Shown here one piece after another: positions 35,306 to 45,272 of a stretch of 64,000 nucleotides of DNA. Position 1 is the stretch's first letter, and every line of letters starts with the position of its first letter. The stretch is from the NCBI RefSeq assembly GCF_013255915.1, contig NZ_CP053896.1, forward strand, positions 1,426,001-1,490,000, written 5' to 3'. The DNA is from Providencia rettgeri. Its GTDB lineage: Bacteria > Pseudomonadota > Gammaproteobacteria > Enterobacterales > Enterobacteriaceae. Made by a program: the position numbers and the translations under genes. Under the pieces are notes generated by a model. It was not told the origin of the DNA. It was given only the letters and a program-made list of their open reading frames with translations, and searched no databases.

Positions 35306-35923
35306 CTATTTTTTTATTCTTGCTAGTGTTAAGTACTGGTTATGAAGAATTGCTACCTTGTCAGAGAGATCCGTGCCATGAGTATGGTTTGTTATTATAT
35401 CGTTGGCATGACTAAGTCGTTTTTCACGACTAACTTGTGCATTAAGTATATTAGTTACTTGTTCTAAACTGGTCTTATCTCTTTTTAGGGTTCGTTGAAT
35501 TTGTTCTTCGACAGTAACATCAACAACTAATACCCTATCAGCCAAATGATGAATATTATTTTCAATTAATAAAGGGACTACCCATAATACATAAGGGTAA
35601 TCTATTTGTTGAAATTGTTTTTGCGTTTCTTGTTGAATCAATGGATGAAGTAGAGCATTCAGCCACTTTTTTTCATCGGGCTTAGAAAAAATAATGTCTC
35701 GTAAGCGTTGCCTATCTAGGCACCCGTTGGGAAGAATAATATCTTCACCGAAGTGATATCTAATACTTTCAAGGGCTGGGCTGTTAGGCTCAACAACCTG
35801 TCGTGCAATCACATCGGCATCAACTAGGGGGACTCCAAGTTTAGCAAACTCGTTTGCAACTGTTGTTTTACCACTTCCAATACCACCTGTTAAAGCAACT
35901 ATATAAGGCATATGATTATTCAT
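35306..35923 (-). CDS. coaE: dephospho-CoA kinase
   Basis: CoaE phosphorylates dephospho-CoA, the final step of coenzyme A synthesis. The 205 residues begin with the P-loop ALTGGIGSGKTTVAN (residues 10-24). DADVIARQVVEP near 36 and LLHPLIQQETQKQF near 91 are family motifs. The start is taken at 35923 (MNNHMPYIVAL); the ATG at 35911 would match E. coli better in length and cannot be excluded. In E. coli guaC separates coaE from hofC; here it is absent. Confidence 0.96.
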   Translation of the reverse strand: MNNHMPYIVALTGGIGSGKTTVANEFAKLGVPLVDADVIARQVVEPNSPALESIRYHFGEDIILPNGCLDRQRLRDIIFSKPDEKKWLNALLHPLIQQETQKQFQQIDYPYVLWVVPLLIENNIHHLADRVLVVDVTVEEQIQRTLKRDKTSLEQVTNILNAQVSREKRLSHANDIITNHTHGTDLSDKVAILHNQYLTLARIKK

Positions 35924-36061
35924 TTACTCGTTGAAAAAAAATAGATTACACTGAAATAAATCATTTGTCTTCATCCAAAGTAATATACTGTGAATAGTTT
36001 AAAAAAATATTATATAAAGTTGTTAGGATAAAATGTAATATTCATATCCACATGAAATTAT

Positions 36062-37249
36062 TTATAGTTCAGTTATAACGTTACCTAAATTAAATATCGG
36101 TAGATACATTGCTAACATGATCATACCTACTAAGATGGCAATTAAAAGGAGTAAAATAGGTTCAATATTTTTTAGGTTTTTTTCAGTAATAAAAATATAT
36201 TGCTCTGAATAATATTTGAATAAATACTTTGAAAAGTAGTGTATTTTTCCAGATTCTTCTGCAATAGACATTAGCTGTACAGATAAATCAGGAAAGAACT
36301 TGGTTTTCTTCATAGCATGGGACAGTAACTCTCCTTTATGTACCGATATATGCACGTGTTCACAGTCTTTTTTATATTGATGGTTATTGATAGTTTGAAT
36401 TGTGCATTTTAAACATTCGGATAATGATAACCCTACGTTAATTGTTGAGTGCATCGTTAAAAAATACAAACTTAAGTTATGGAGTTGTAATGATTTTTTG
36501 AATATCGGTAGGTGAATTATTGTGTTTTTTAATAAAGATAATGTTTTTTCTTTGAATTTAAATACGAGAGGGAGAGAAAGTAAAAGAAAAGAAAATAAGT
36601 AAACTAAGTACTCTCTTAGAAAGCTTGAAATAAAGGTTATGATTTTTGTAACGAGAGGTAATTCGTGTTTGGTATTTTGATAGATGTTTTCAAATTGAGG
36701 AACTACATAGACCATCATAATGATTAATAACATTATTGAAAATGAAGAAAGAATTATTGGGTATCGTATCGATTTACTGATGAGTAAAGACACTTTATTA
36801 TTATGATCCAATATTGAATTGATTGTACTAAAACTTTGTTCGTATTGCCCTGTTTTCTCGGCAATGGTAATAATGCTTATTATAGTATCATTAAATATTG
36901 TTGGGTGCTTCTTCAAATACTGTGAAAACTTCTCTCCTTTTTCTATATGAACTATCGAGTTTTCAATAATATCAATCCAAAAAGGAAGTTGGCAGTTGGT
37001 ATGTAATATTTTTAAGCATTGTACGAGATTAATACCTGATGATGATAATAAAGATAACTGGTGGAAGAAATGAATTCGATAATTAATATTCTTTTTGTCC
37101 AATGAAAATAATGTTTTTAACTTTATTTGTACAGGAATTAAATTTCTTTCAGATATGTTGATGAATGCATGTTTTTTGCTTTTTGCTATTAATGTGCTGT
37201 ATGTTAGTTGATTGTTAAAATCAATGGCGATATATGAATAAATAAACAT
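36062..37249 (-). CDS. hofC: type IV pilus inner-membrane platform protein (PilC/GspF family)
   Basis: HofC is the polytopic platform protein on which the assembly ATPase acts. The 395 residues contain two GspF domains, each with a Gly/Ala-x-Ser-Gly-hydrophobic start (SSGINLVQCLKILH near 70, NVGLSLSECLKCTI near 272). Hydrophobic segments are near residues 165-190, 213-235 and 365-390. Base composition is markedly AT-rich and the protein is Lys/Ile/Asn-rich compared with neighbours. It follows hofB by one base. Confidence 0.9.
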   Translation of the reverse strand: MFIYSYIAIDFNNQLTYSTLIAKSKKHAFINISERNLIPVQIKLKTLFSLDKKNINYRIHFFHQLSLLSSSGINLVQCLKILHTNCQLPFWIDIIENSIVHIEKGEKFSQYLKKHPTIFNDTIISIITIAEKTGQYEQSFSTINSILDHNNKVSLLISKSIRYPIILSSFSIMLLIIMMVYVVPQFENIYQNTKHELPLVTKIITFISSFLREYLVYLFSFLLLSLPLVFKFKEKTLSLLKNTIIHLPIFKKSLQLHNLSLYFLTMHSTINVGLSLSECLKCTIQTINNHQYKKDCEHVHISVHKGELLSHAMKKTKFFPDLSVQLMSIAEESGKIHYFSKYLFKYYSEQYIFITEKNLKNIEPILLLLIAILVGMIMLAMYLPIFNLGNVITEL

Positions 37250-37250
37250 G

Positions 37251-38651
37251 TTAATTTACTCCATTTCCGATGATAGAATAGATTTCTTGGAGAGTTGTCT
37301 CACTCATTTCAACGAGCTCTATTCCTGCATTAAAAAGGTTAACAAAATTACTTTGATTTTCTAATGTATTTTTTGTCAGTATTTCGCTAATATTGCTTTG
37401 ATCTATATATTCATAAACTGCGGTTCTTCCCATAAAACCAGAAAAACATAGCTCACACCCCTTTGAGGACCATTCATTAATTACATAGTTATTGTGTAAT
37501 TTAGTTTTCTTAGGTGTTTTTTCTTTGCAGTGAGGGCAAAGTTTTCTTACTAATCTTTGTGCAATAACCATTTTCAAACATGATTTAAGTTGACTATTTT
37601 CTACTCCTAATTGGTTCATTCTCTCTATTGCACTGAATGTACAATTGGTATGCAATGTCGACAAAACTAGATGGCCAGTTTGCGCAGCTCGAGTCGCGAT
37701 CTTAGCTGTTTCTTCATCACGAATCTCACCGATCATAATGACATCAGGGTCTTGTCGCAGTAGCGCCCTTAAAATAGAAGAAAAATTAAGTTTATATTTT
37801 TCATTGACTTGAGTTTGGTTGATTCCTTGTAATGGAATTTCAATTGGGTCTTCAATGGTTGTTATATTTCTTGAGGACTGATTTAAATATTCTAAGTAGC
37901 TATAAAGAGTTACTGTTTTACCGCTTCCTGTCGGCCCTGTGACTAAAATTAATCCTTGTGGACGATTTAAATACTCTTTTAATAACTCTAGAAGGGAAGA
38001 GCACATCCCTATGTGCTCTAAAGAATATTTTAATTGTGTATTTAAAATACGTAAGACCAATTTTTCCCCATGAATTGTCGGAATACTCGAAAGACGGATG
38101 CTATAGTTTTGTCCATCAAAGTACCAACTCATTTGGCCATCTTGTGGAAGTCTTTTCTCCGCGATATTCATTTTTGCCAATATTTTTATACGAGCAATAA
38201 TTTCACTATTAATTTCGTAAGGTGGAGAAGGAATAAAATATAACTTTCCATCGACACGTAATCGAATTTTTAACCCTTGCTTAGTCGGCTCAAGGTGTAT
38301 ATCTGATGAGCGTTTATGAACCGCTGTTTTTAATAGCTCCTCAACAAAACTAATCGCAGGAGATGAAGTGCGTAATAGTTCGGGTTCTGGAGATTGATAA
38401 CTACTTTCTTCCTCCTTTATTTCATGTATTGTATTATTAAAATAATGGTCTATTTTTTCTTTTGGCCAAATATCATAGCATACAGGGACACTAGCAATAA
38501 ATTTTAATGTGGCGATCAAGTTGTCATCTGGTTTTTTAACAACAGCTATAGATAACCGTTTTTGATTATAATCGATGATTATAATGTAATTTCTATCACA
38601 TATACTCTTAAGTTCTTTATAAATAAACTGCTCGTTTTTAGTCATGTTCAT
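37251..38651 (-). CDS. hofB: type IV pilus assembly ATPase (PilB/GspE family)
   Basis: HofB is the hexameric ATPase that powers pilin polymerisation. In the 466 residues are Walker A GPTGSGKTVTLYS (about 232-244), the Asp box, Walker B QDPDVIMIGEIRDEET (near 296) and the His box GHLVLSTLHTN (near 323). A zinc-binding tetracysteine is formed by CPHC (near 375) and CELC (near 402). It begins 14 bases after ppdD, so ppdD-hofB-hofC form one operon. Other pilus parts (PilQ, prepilin peptidase) must be elsewhere. Confidence 0.93.
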   Translation of the reverse strand: MNMTKNEQFIYKELKSICDRNYIIIIDYNQKRLSIAVVKKPDDNLIATLKFIASVPVCYDIWPKEKIDHYFNNTIHEIKEEESSYQSPEPELLRTSSPAISFVEELLKTAVHKRSSDIHLEPTKQGLKIRLRVDGKLYFIPSPPYEINSEIIARIKILAKMNIAEKRLPQDGQMSWYFDGQNYSIRLSSIPTIHGEKLVLRILNTQLKYSLEHIGMCSSLLELLKEYLNRPQGLILVTGPTGSGKTVTLYSYLEYLNQSSRNITTIEDPIEIPLQGINQTQVNEKYKLNFSSILRALLRQDPDVIMIGEIRDEETAKIATRAAQTGHLVLSTLHTNCTFSAIERMNQLGVENSQLKSCLKMVIAQRLVRKLCPHCKEKTPKKTKLHNNYVINEWSSKGCELCFSGFMGRTAVYEYIDQSNISEILTKNTLENQSNFVNLFNAGIELVEMSETTLQEIYSIIGNGVN

Positions 38652-38665
38652 ATAAATACTTCCAG

Positions 38666-39091
38666 TTAAAACACAAAGGTTTTATTACATAATGACTTCA
38701 ATTTGGCATTATCTTTGTTTTCGCAAACAACTGTCCAATTAAAGGGGTTGCCTATGCTAGGAAGGGTTGGTGTTAATGTGACTTTTAAGCCTGATAATGA
38801 TTTGTCAGTAGAAAATGTAATAACCCCAGATTTAACTTCTATTTTACTAATGTATTTTCCAGTTATATTGGTAGGGATATCATCATTGCCTCCATTACAT
38901 TGTGATAAACTCCCTCGATTAAAGCTACATATTTCAACACTGTTTTTATATGGGATAACAGTCTGGAGTACATCAGTAATTGCTGCTTTTTGCATATAGC
39001 TTTGATAGCCAGGGATAGCAATAGCACTTAGAATTGATATAATTGCAATTACTACCATAATTTCAATGAGTGAAAATCCTTGTTGATTCAT
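38666..39091 (-). CDS. ppdD: major type IV prepilin PpdD
   Basis: PpdD is the pilin subunit. I choose the ATG at 39091 because GGAGG lies 8 bases upstream, giving a short 5-residue leader MNQQG cleaved before Phe; the mature N-terminus FSLIEIMVVIAIISILSAIA has the required Glu at +5 and a 20-residue hydrophobic helix. An ATG at 39127 would create an implausibly long leader. The 141-residue protein has a C-terminal cysteine pair (VVCEN and SLCNKTF) and an earlier pair (EICSF, SQCNG), typical of pilin disulfides. Confidence 0.93.
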   Translation of the reverse strand: MNQQGFSLIEIMVVIAIISILSAIAIPGYQSYMQKAAITDVLQTVIPYKNSVEICSFNRGSLSQCNGGNDDIPTNITGKYISKIEVKSGVITFSTDKSLSGLKVTLTPTLPSIGNPFNWTVVCENKDNAKLKSLCNKTFVF

Positions 39092-39357
39092 AAATAAAAC
39101 CTCCGTTGTTAAGTGAGGTTTCATCATAATTGTATTTTTAAGTTAAAATTAGAGTTTCAAAAAGGTAGTGCGAAATGATTTGTGATTTTTTATTGAAATG
39201 TACGTGGGGTTTCATTTTTCTTCGAGCAGCTTCGCAAAAAAAATAATAAAGAAAAATAGAGGCTGGAGTTCAGTTATAAATTAAGAGAAGATAAGTTTAT
39301 ATGTTTTTTATTAGCGGGTAAATTGAATAAAGATATTATCCGCTAATAATTATAAAG

Positions 39358-39915
39358 TTAATAATTGTTTAATTTATTCTTATAATATCCCCAATCAAAA
39401 AATGGGCCGGGATCCGTTTTACGACCAGGAGCTATATTACTATGACCAGTAATATTATTTTTAATTAGTGGGTATTCAAGTATAAGTAAATTAGTTAAAT
39501 AAGTAAGGGATTGATATTGTTCTTCTGTAAATGGTTCAAAATCAGTGCCTTCTAGCTCAATACCAATAGAAAAGTCGTTGCATTTTTCTTGGCCTTGGTA
39601 GGAAGACTGCCCAGCGTGCCAAGCCCGTAAATGAAAGGGGACATATTGAATGATTGCACCATCACGGCGTATTAGGCAATGAGCTGAAACTCGAAGATGT
39701 CTGATTTCATTAAAAAATGGGTGTTCATCAGGGTTTAAAGTCCCTGTAAATAATTGGTTTATATAAGGGCCACCAAATTGTCCTGGAGGAAGGCTGATAT
39801 TATGAATAACTAGAAGAGAAGGTATGGTATTAGAGGGGCGCTCATCATGATGTGGAGAAGGGATATGAGTCACATTATTTAGCCAACCATTGTGTATTTT
39901 CATATCGTTATCCAT
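39358..39915 (-). CDS. ampD: 1,6-anhydro-N-acetylmuramyl-L-alanine amidase AmpD
   Basis: AmpD cleaves the peptide from anhydro-muropeptides in cytoplasmic wall recycling; its loss derepresses AmpC through AmpR. The 185 residues show the amidase_2 zinc site: HNISLPPG (near 33), SAHCLIRRDG (near 76) and the third ligand in TGHSNIAPGRKTDPGP (near 153). It is divergent from nadC. E. coli places ampE directly after ampD; here the next gene downstream is ppdD and there is no ampE. Confidence 0.97.
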   Translation of the reverse strand: MDNDMKIHNGWLNNVTHIPSPHHDERPSNTIPSLLVIHNISLPPGQFGGPYINQLFTGTLNPDEHPFFNEIRHLRVSAHCLIRRDGAIIQYVPFHLRAWHAGQSSYQGQEKCNDFSIGIELEGTDFEPFTEEQYQSLTYLTNLLILEYPLIKNNITGHSNIAPGRKTDPGPFFDWGYYKNKLNNY

Positions 39916-39978
39916 AGTATTCTCTTTTCTTTTTTGTTAACACTCGTTATCTGCGAACGAAAAGATTAGCATAGATGA

Positions 39979-40911
<933 letters not shown>

Positions 40912-41582
40912 GTGATCTGGTTAATACACTCAGGGTGCCTTAACTGGGCTCATTAATCTTAGTGTTATTGATGAGACCTATACATTAGTCACCTATTTAC
41001 GTTAATGCGTTAAATAGGTGACTAACATCTGACTCACTCGTTACCAAATTGTATTTTGGCATTGATTTAACTATTTAATGGGTTACAACGAAATATTTTG
41101 TAGCTCCTAGCTAATCGAATCTCGAAACCTTATCGCATTTTCCGTGCCACCTATAAATTGAAACATTACAGTGCTATTTTATTTTCGACATCAATTTTAT
41201 TCTAAAATAATAGATAGGCTTGAGTGTAATTTAATCAATGAAATTTGAGTTAAATTTAAAACCACTTGTAATTTTAACATTTAATTAACGTTGTTGTGTT
41301 CCAAACGAGTAAAGACTGCAATTAATGAGTTAATTTGATTATAAATGCACTTGTTTTAAATTTAAATTCATTATATTGGTTGCTTTAACGGTTCAGTTTT
41401 TGCATTTTAGCATAAAAAATCGTTTTTAATGTTAAAATTTGTCATGTCAAATTGCATATTAAGTTATCAATTCATGCTAAATTTTAAAAAAAATTGTTAA
41501 GATTTGCAGGATTTTATGATTTAGCGCAAGGTCTTTATGGACAGATAGTGAATACTTTGTTACTTTATTAACCCATAAATAA
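40912..41582. other. nadC-pdhR intergenic region with a 15-bp inverted repeat
   Basis: About 670 bases without a gene. A perfect 15-bp inverted repeat (40985-40999 with 41011-41025) lies 75 bases after nadC, preceded by a second, imperfect hairpin near 40934-40979. Neither is followed by a clear U-run. The rest is AT-rich. ampE and aroP, which lie between nadC/ampD and pdhR in E. coli, are missing. Confidence 0.5.
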
Positions 41583-41597
41583 ATTGGTATTACCAAT
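41583..41597 (+). promoter_or_regulatory. PdhR operator
   Basis: ATTGGTATTACCAAT is a perfect palindromic match to the PdhR consensus ATTGGTnnnACCAAT. It lies 53 bases before the pdhR ATG, so PdhR should repress its own operon in the absence of pyruvate. Confidence 0.92.
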
Positions 41598-41650
41598 TAA
41601 CACTGGGTAATACGTAATCAATAATTACTCACTCATGAATATGGCAGATT

Positions 41651-42421
41651 ATGACTTACGGTAAAATTCGCCAACCAAAGTTATCAGATGTAATAGAGCA
41701 GCGTCTCGAACATCTTATTTTCGAAGGGACATTACGCCCTGGCGAAAAGCTGCCTCCTGAGCGCGAACTTGCAAAACAGTTTGACGTATCTCGACCATCA
41801 GTGCGTGAAGCAATTCAAACATTAGAGGCGAAAGGCCTTTTATCTCGCCGCCAAGGTGGTGGAACATTCGTGCAAAAGAAAATGTGGCAAAGCTTTAGTG
41901 ACCCTTTAGCTCAGCTACTTGAAGGCAATCCAGAATCTCAATTCGATCTTCTTGAAACTCGTCATGCCCTTGAAGGTATTGCTGCGTATTACGCGGCACT
42001 CCGTGGTACAGATGAAGATCTCGAACGGATTCGACAAAGCTATGAATTAATTAAGACAGCGCAAGAAAATGGCGGATTAGAAGCAGAGTCAGATGCAGTA
42101 TTACAATATCAATTAATTGTCACTGAAGCTGCTCATAACGTCGTTTTGCTACATCTATTGCGTTGTATGATCCCGATGTTAGAACAAAATATTCGTCAGA
42201 ACTTTGAGTTCTTATATACCCGTAAAGAAATGTATAAAGCAGTTAGTGAACATCGAGCACAAATTTTTGCCGCTATAATGGCAAGAGAACCAGAAAAAGC
42301 ACGTGAAGCTTCTCATCGCCATTTAGCCTTTATCGAAGATTTACTGTTGGATATTAGCCGAGAGCAAACTCGCAGAGAACGTTCTTTACGTCGGTTACAG
42401 CAACATCCTGATTTGAATTGA
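41651..42421 (+). CDS. pdhR: pyruvate-responsive repressor PdhR
   Basis: PdhR is a GntR-family (FadR subfamily) regulator, released from DNA by pyruvate, which controls the PDH operon and respiratory genes. In the 256 residues the winged helix-turn-helix is at about 10-75 ([37 protein letters not shown]), followed by an FCD ligand domain ([18 protein letters not shown] near 104). Its operator at 41583 is perfect. A 171-base structured spacer leads to aceE. Confidence 0.97.
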   Translation: MTYGKIRQPKLSDVIEQRLEHLIFEGTLRPGEKLPPERELAKQFDVSRPSVREAIQTLEAKGLLSRRQGGGTFVQKKMWQSFSDPLAQLLEGNPESQFDLLETRHALEGIAAYYAALRGTDEDLERIRQSYELIKTAQENGGLEAESDAVLQYQLIVTEAAHNVVLLHLLRCMIPMLEQNIRQNFEFLYTRKEMYKAVSEHRAQIFAAIMAREPEKAREASHRHLAFIEDLLLDISREQTRRERSLRRLQQHPDLN

Positions 42422-42497
42422 TAATATAGATCCTGACTGCTGCGTCTATATTATTGTGAATACTCTAATTGAGAGTTAAAGCGGCAACTACATCAGG

Positions 42498-42549
42498 GCC
42501 TATCTTCCCGCTGTTTTATAGCGACTGGGAAAATAGCAGGAAGATAGGC
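42498..42549 (+). promoter_or_regulatory. structured RNA element in the pdhR-aceE spacer
   Basis: An exact 11-bp outer stem (42498-42508 with 42539-42549) encloses a small CGCT/AGCG hairpin (42510-42513 with 42520-42524 region). It ends 43 bases before the aceE ATG. There is no U-run, so it is more likely an mRNA processing or stabilising element than a terminator. Confidence 0.5.
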
Positions 42550-42592
42550 TCCACATAAACATATAAAATAGATAACAGATAAGGAATACACC

Positions 42593-45259
42593 ATGTCAGA
42601 TATGTTAAAAAATGACGTGGATCCGATTGAAACTCGCGACTGGCTACAGGCGATTGAATCGGTCATCCGTGAAGAAGGTGTTGATCGTGCTCAGTTTATT
42701 ATCGAACAGGTATTAAGCGAAGCGCGTAAAGGCGGTGTTAATATTGCCGCTGGTGCATCTGGTCATTCTGATTACATCAACACAATTGCTGTTGAAGATG
42801 AGCCGGCATACCCTGGTAACATGGATTTAGAGCGCCGTATTCGCTCTGCAATTCGTTGGAACGCAGTGATGACTGTTTTACGCGCTTCCAAAAAAGACTT
42901 AGAACTGGGTGGCCATATGGCTTCTTTCCAGTCATCAGCAACTTTATATGAAGTGTGCTTTAACCACTTCTTCCGTGCGCATAATAACAATGACGGCGGG
43001 GATTTAGTCTTCTTCCAAGGCCACATCTCTCCAGGTATTTACGCACGTGCGTTCTTGGAAGGCCGCTTAACTGAAGAGCAAATGAACAACTTCCGTCAAG
43101 AAATTGGTGGAAATGGTCTGTCTTCTTATCCACACCCTAAATTAATGCCTGATTTCTGGCAGTTCCCTACTGTATCAATGGGTCTGGGTCCAATTAATGC
43201 TATTTATCAAGCGAAATTCCTGAAATACCTTGATAACCGCGGACTGAAAGATACATCAGCTCAGCGCGTATATGCATTCCTTGGTGATGGTGAGATGGAT
43301 GAGCCAGAGTCTAAAGGTGCAATTACTATCGCAACTCGCGATAAATTAGATAACTTAGTATTTGTTATCAACTGTAACCTGCAACGTTTAGATGGACCAG
43401 TTACAGGTAATGGTAAAATTGTTAATGAACTAGAAGGTATCTTTAATGGTGCTGGCTGGCAAGTTATCAAAGTTATGTGGGGCGACCGTTGGGATGAATT
43501 ACTGCGTAAAGATACAAGCGGTAAACTTGTTCAATTAATGAACGAAACCTTAGACGGCGACTACCAAACCTTTAAATCACGTGACGGTGCATACGTTCGT
43601 GAACACTTCTTTAATCGTTACCCAGAAACTGCAGCATTAGTTAAAGATATGACTGATGATGAAATTTGGGCACTGAACCGTGGTGGTCACGATCCGAAGA
43701 AAGTGTATGCTGCATTCAAAAAAGCACAAGAAACTAAAGGCAAACCAACTGTTATTTTAGCGCAAACCATCAAAGGTTATGGTATGGGCGAAACTGCAGA
43801 AGGTAAAAACATTGCTCACCAAGTGAAGAAAATGAACATGGATGGCGTTCGTCATTTCCGTGATCAATTCAATGTACCCGTTGCTGATGAGCAAATTGAA
43901 AAACTGCCATACATTACGTTTGAAAAAGATTCCGAAGAGTACAAATATCTGCATGAGCGCCGTCAAGCGTTAGGTGGTTATTTGCCAGCTCGTCGTTCAA
44001 CCTTTGATGAAAAATTGGATATCCCTGCACTGGCAGATTTCAGCCAATTATTGGAAGAGCAATCTAAAGAAATTTCAACAACTATCGCGTTCGTTCGTGC
44101 GTTGAATGTTATGTTGAAAAACAAATCGATCAAAGAGCGTTTAGTTCCAATCATCGCTGATGAAGCGCGTACATTTGGTATGGAAGGTCTATTCCGTCAA
44201 ATCGGTATCTATAGCCCTAAAGGTCAGCAATATACTCCGCAAGACCGTGAGCAAGTTGCTTACTATAAAGAAGACTCTAAAGGTCAAATTCTGCAAGAAG
44301 GTATCAATGAGCTGGGAGCAGGTTCTTCTTGGTTAGCGGCTGCGACATCATACAGCACTAACAACTTGCCGATGATCCCATTCTATATCTACTACTCAAT
44401 GTTTGGTTTCCAACGTATTGGTGACTTGATGTGGGCAGCGGGTGACCAACAAGCACGCGGTTTCTTAATCGGTGGTACTTCAGGCCGTACAACCCTGAAT
44501 GGTGAAGGTCTACAGCATGAAGATGGCCATAGCCATATTCAATCACTGACTATCCCTAACTGTATTTCTTATGACCCAGCTTTCGCTTATGAAGTTGCGG
44601 TAATTATGCAAGACGGCTTAGAGCGTATGTACGGTGAGAAACAAGAAAACGTTTACTACTACATCACGACGCTGAACGAAAACTACCACATGCCAGCAAT
44701 GCCAGAAGGCGTAGAAGAAGGTATCCGTAAAGGTATCTATAAACTGGCTTCGGTTGAAGGTAGCAAAGGTAAAGTTCAGCTGTTAGGTTCAGGTTCGATG
44801 ATGCGCCACGTGCGTGAAGCCGCTGACATCTTGTCTGCTGAATATGGAATTGGTTCTGATGTCTATAGCGTGACTTCATTCACTGAACTGGCACGTGATG
44901 GCCAAGATTGTGAGCGTTGGAACATGTTGCACCCATCTGAAGCACCACGCGTTCCATACATTGCTCAAGTTATGAATGATGCACCAGCAGTTGCATCAAC
45001 TGACTATATGAAACTGTTTGCAGAACAAGTTCGTACTTATGTTCCTGCAAGTGATTACCGTGTTCTGGGTACAGATGGTTTCGGTCGTTCAGACAGTCGT
45101 GAAAACCTGCGTCACCACTTTGAAGTGGATACATCCTATGTGATCGTTGCAGCGTTAGGTGAATTAGCTAAACGTGGTGAGATTGATGTAAAAGTCGTTG
45201 AAGAAGCGATTAAAAAATACAACATCAACCCAGATAAAGTTAACCCACGTTTGGCATAA
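42593..45259 (+). CDS. aceE: pyruvate dehydrogenase E1 component (homodimeric)
   Basis: AceE decarboxylates pyruvate with ThDP and transfers the acetyl group to lipoyl-AceF. The 888 residues are the gammaproteobacterial homodimeric type. The ThDP motif GDGEMDEPESKGAITIATRD starts near residue 230 and is completed by NCNLQRLDGPVTGNGKI near 259. EGLQHEDGHSHIQSL near 637 holds active-site histidines. It is followed 13 bases later by aceF; regulation is by PdhR at 41583. Confidence 0.98.
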   Translation: MSDMLKNDVDPIETRDWLQAIESVIREEGVDRAQFIIEQVLSEARKGGVNIAAGASGHSDYINTIAVEDEPAYPGNMDLERRIRSAIRWNAVMTVLRASKKDLELGGHMASFQSSATLYEVCFNHFFRAHNNNDGGDLVFFQGHISPGIYARAFLEGRLTEEQMNNFRQEIGGNGLSSYPHPKLMPDFWQFPTVSMGLGPINAIYQAKFLKYLDNRGLKDTSAQRVYAFLGDGEMDEPESKGAITIATRDKLDNLVFVINCNLQRLDGPVTGNGKIVNELEGIFNGAGWQVIKVMWGDRWDELLRKDTSGKLVQLMNETLDGDYQTFKSRDGAYVREHFFNRYPETAALVKDMTDDEIWALNRGGHDPKKVYAAFKKAQETKGKPTVILAQTIKGYGMGETAEGKNIAHQVKKMNMDGVRHFRDQFNVPVADEQIEKLPYITFEKDSEEYKYLHERRQALGGYLPARRSTFDEKLDIPALADFSQLLEEQSKEISTTIAFVRALNVMLKNKSIKERLVPIIADEARTFGMEGLFRQIGIYSPKGQQYTPQDREQVAYYKEDSKGQILQEGINELGAGSSWLAAATSYSTNNLPMIPFYIYYSMFGFQRIGDLMWAAGDQQARGFLIGGTSGRTTLNGEGLQHEDGHSHIQSLTIPNCISYDPAFAYEVAVIMQDGLERMYGEKQENVYYYITTLNENYHMPAMPEGVEEGIRKGIYKLASVEGSKGKVQLLGSGSMMRHVREAADILSAEYGIGSDVYSVTSFTELARDGQDCERWNMLHPSEAPRVPYIAQVMNDAPAVASTDYMKLFAEQVRTYVPASDYRVLGTDGFGRSDSRENLRHHFEVDTSYVIVAALGELAKRGEIDVKVVEEAIKKYNINPDKVNPRLA

Positions 45260-45272
45260 GAGGTAAAAATCA

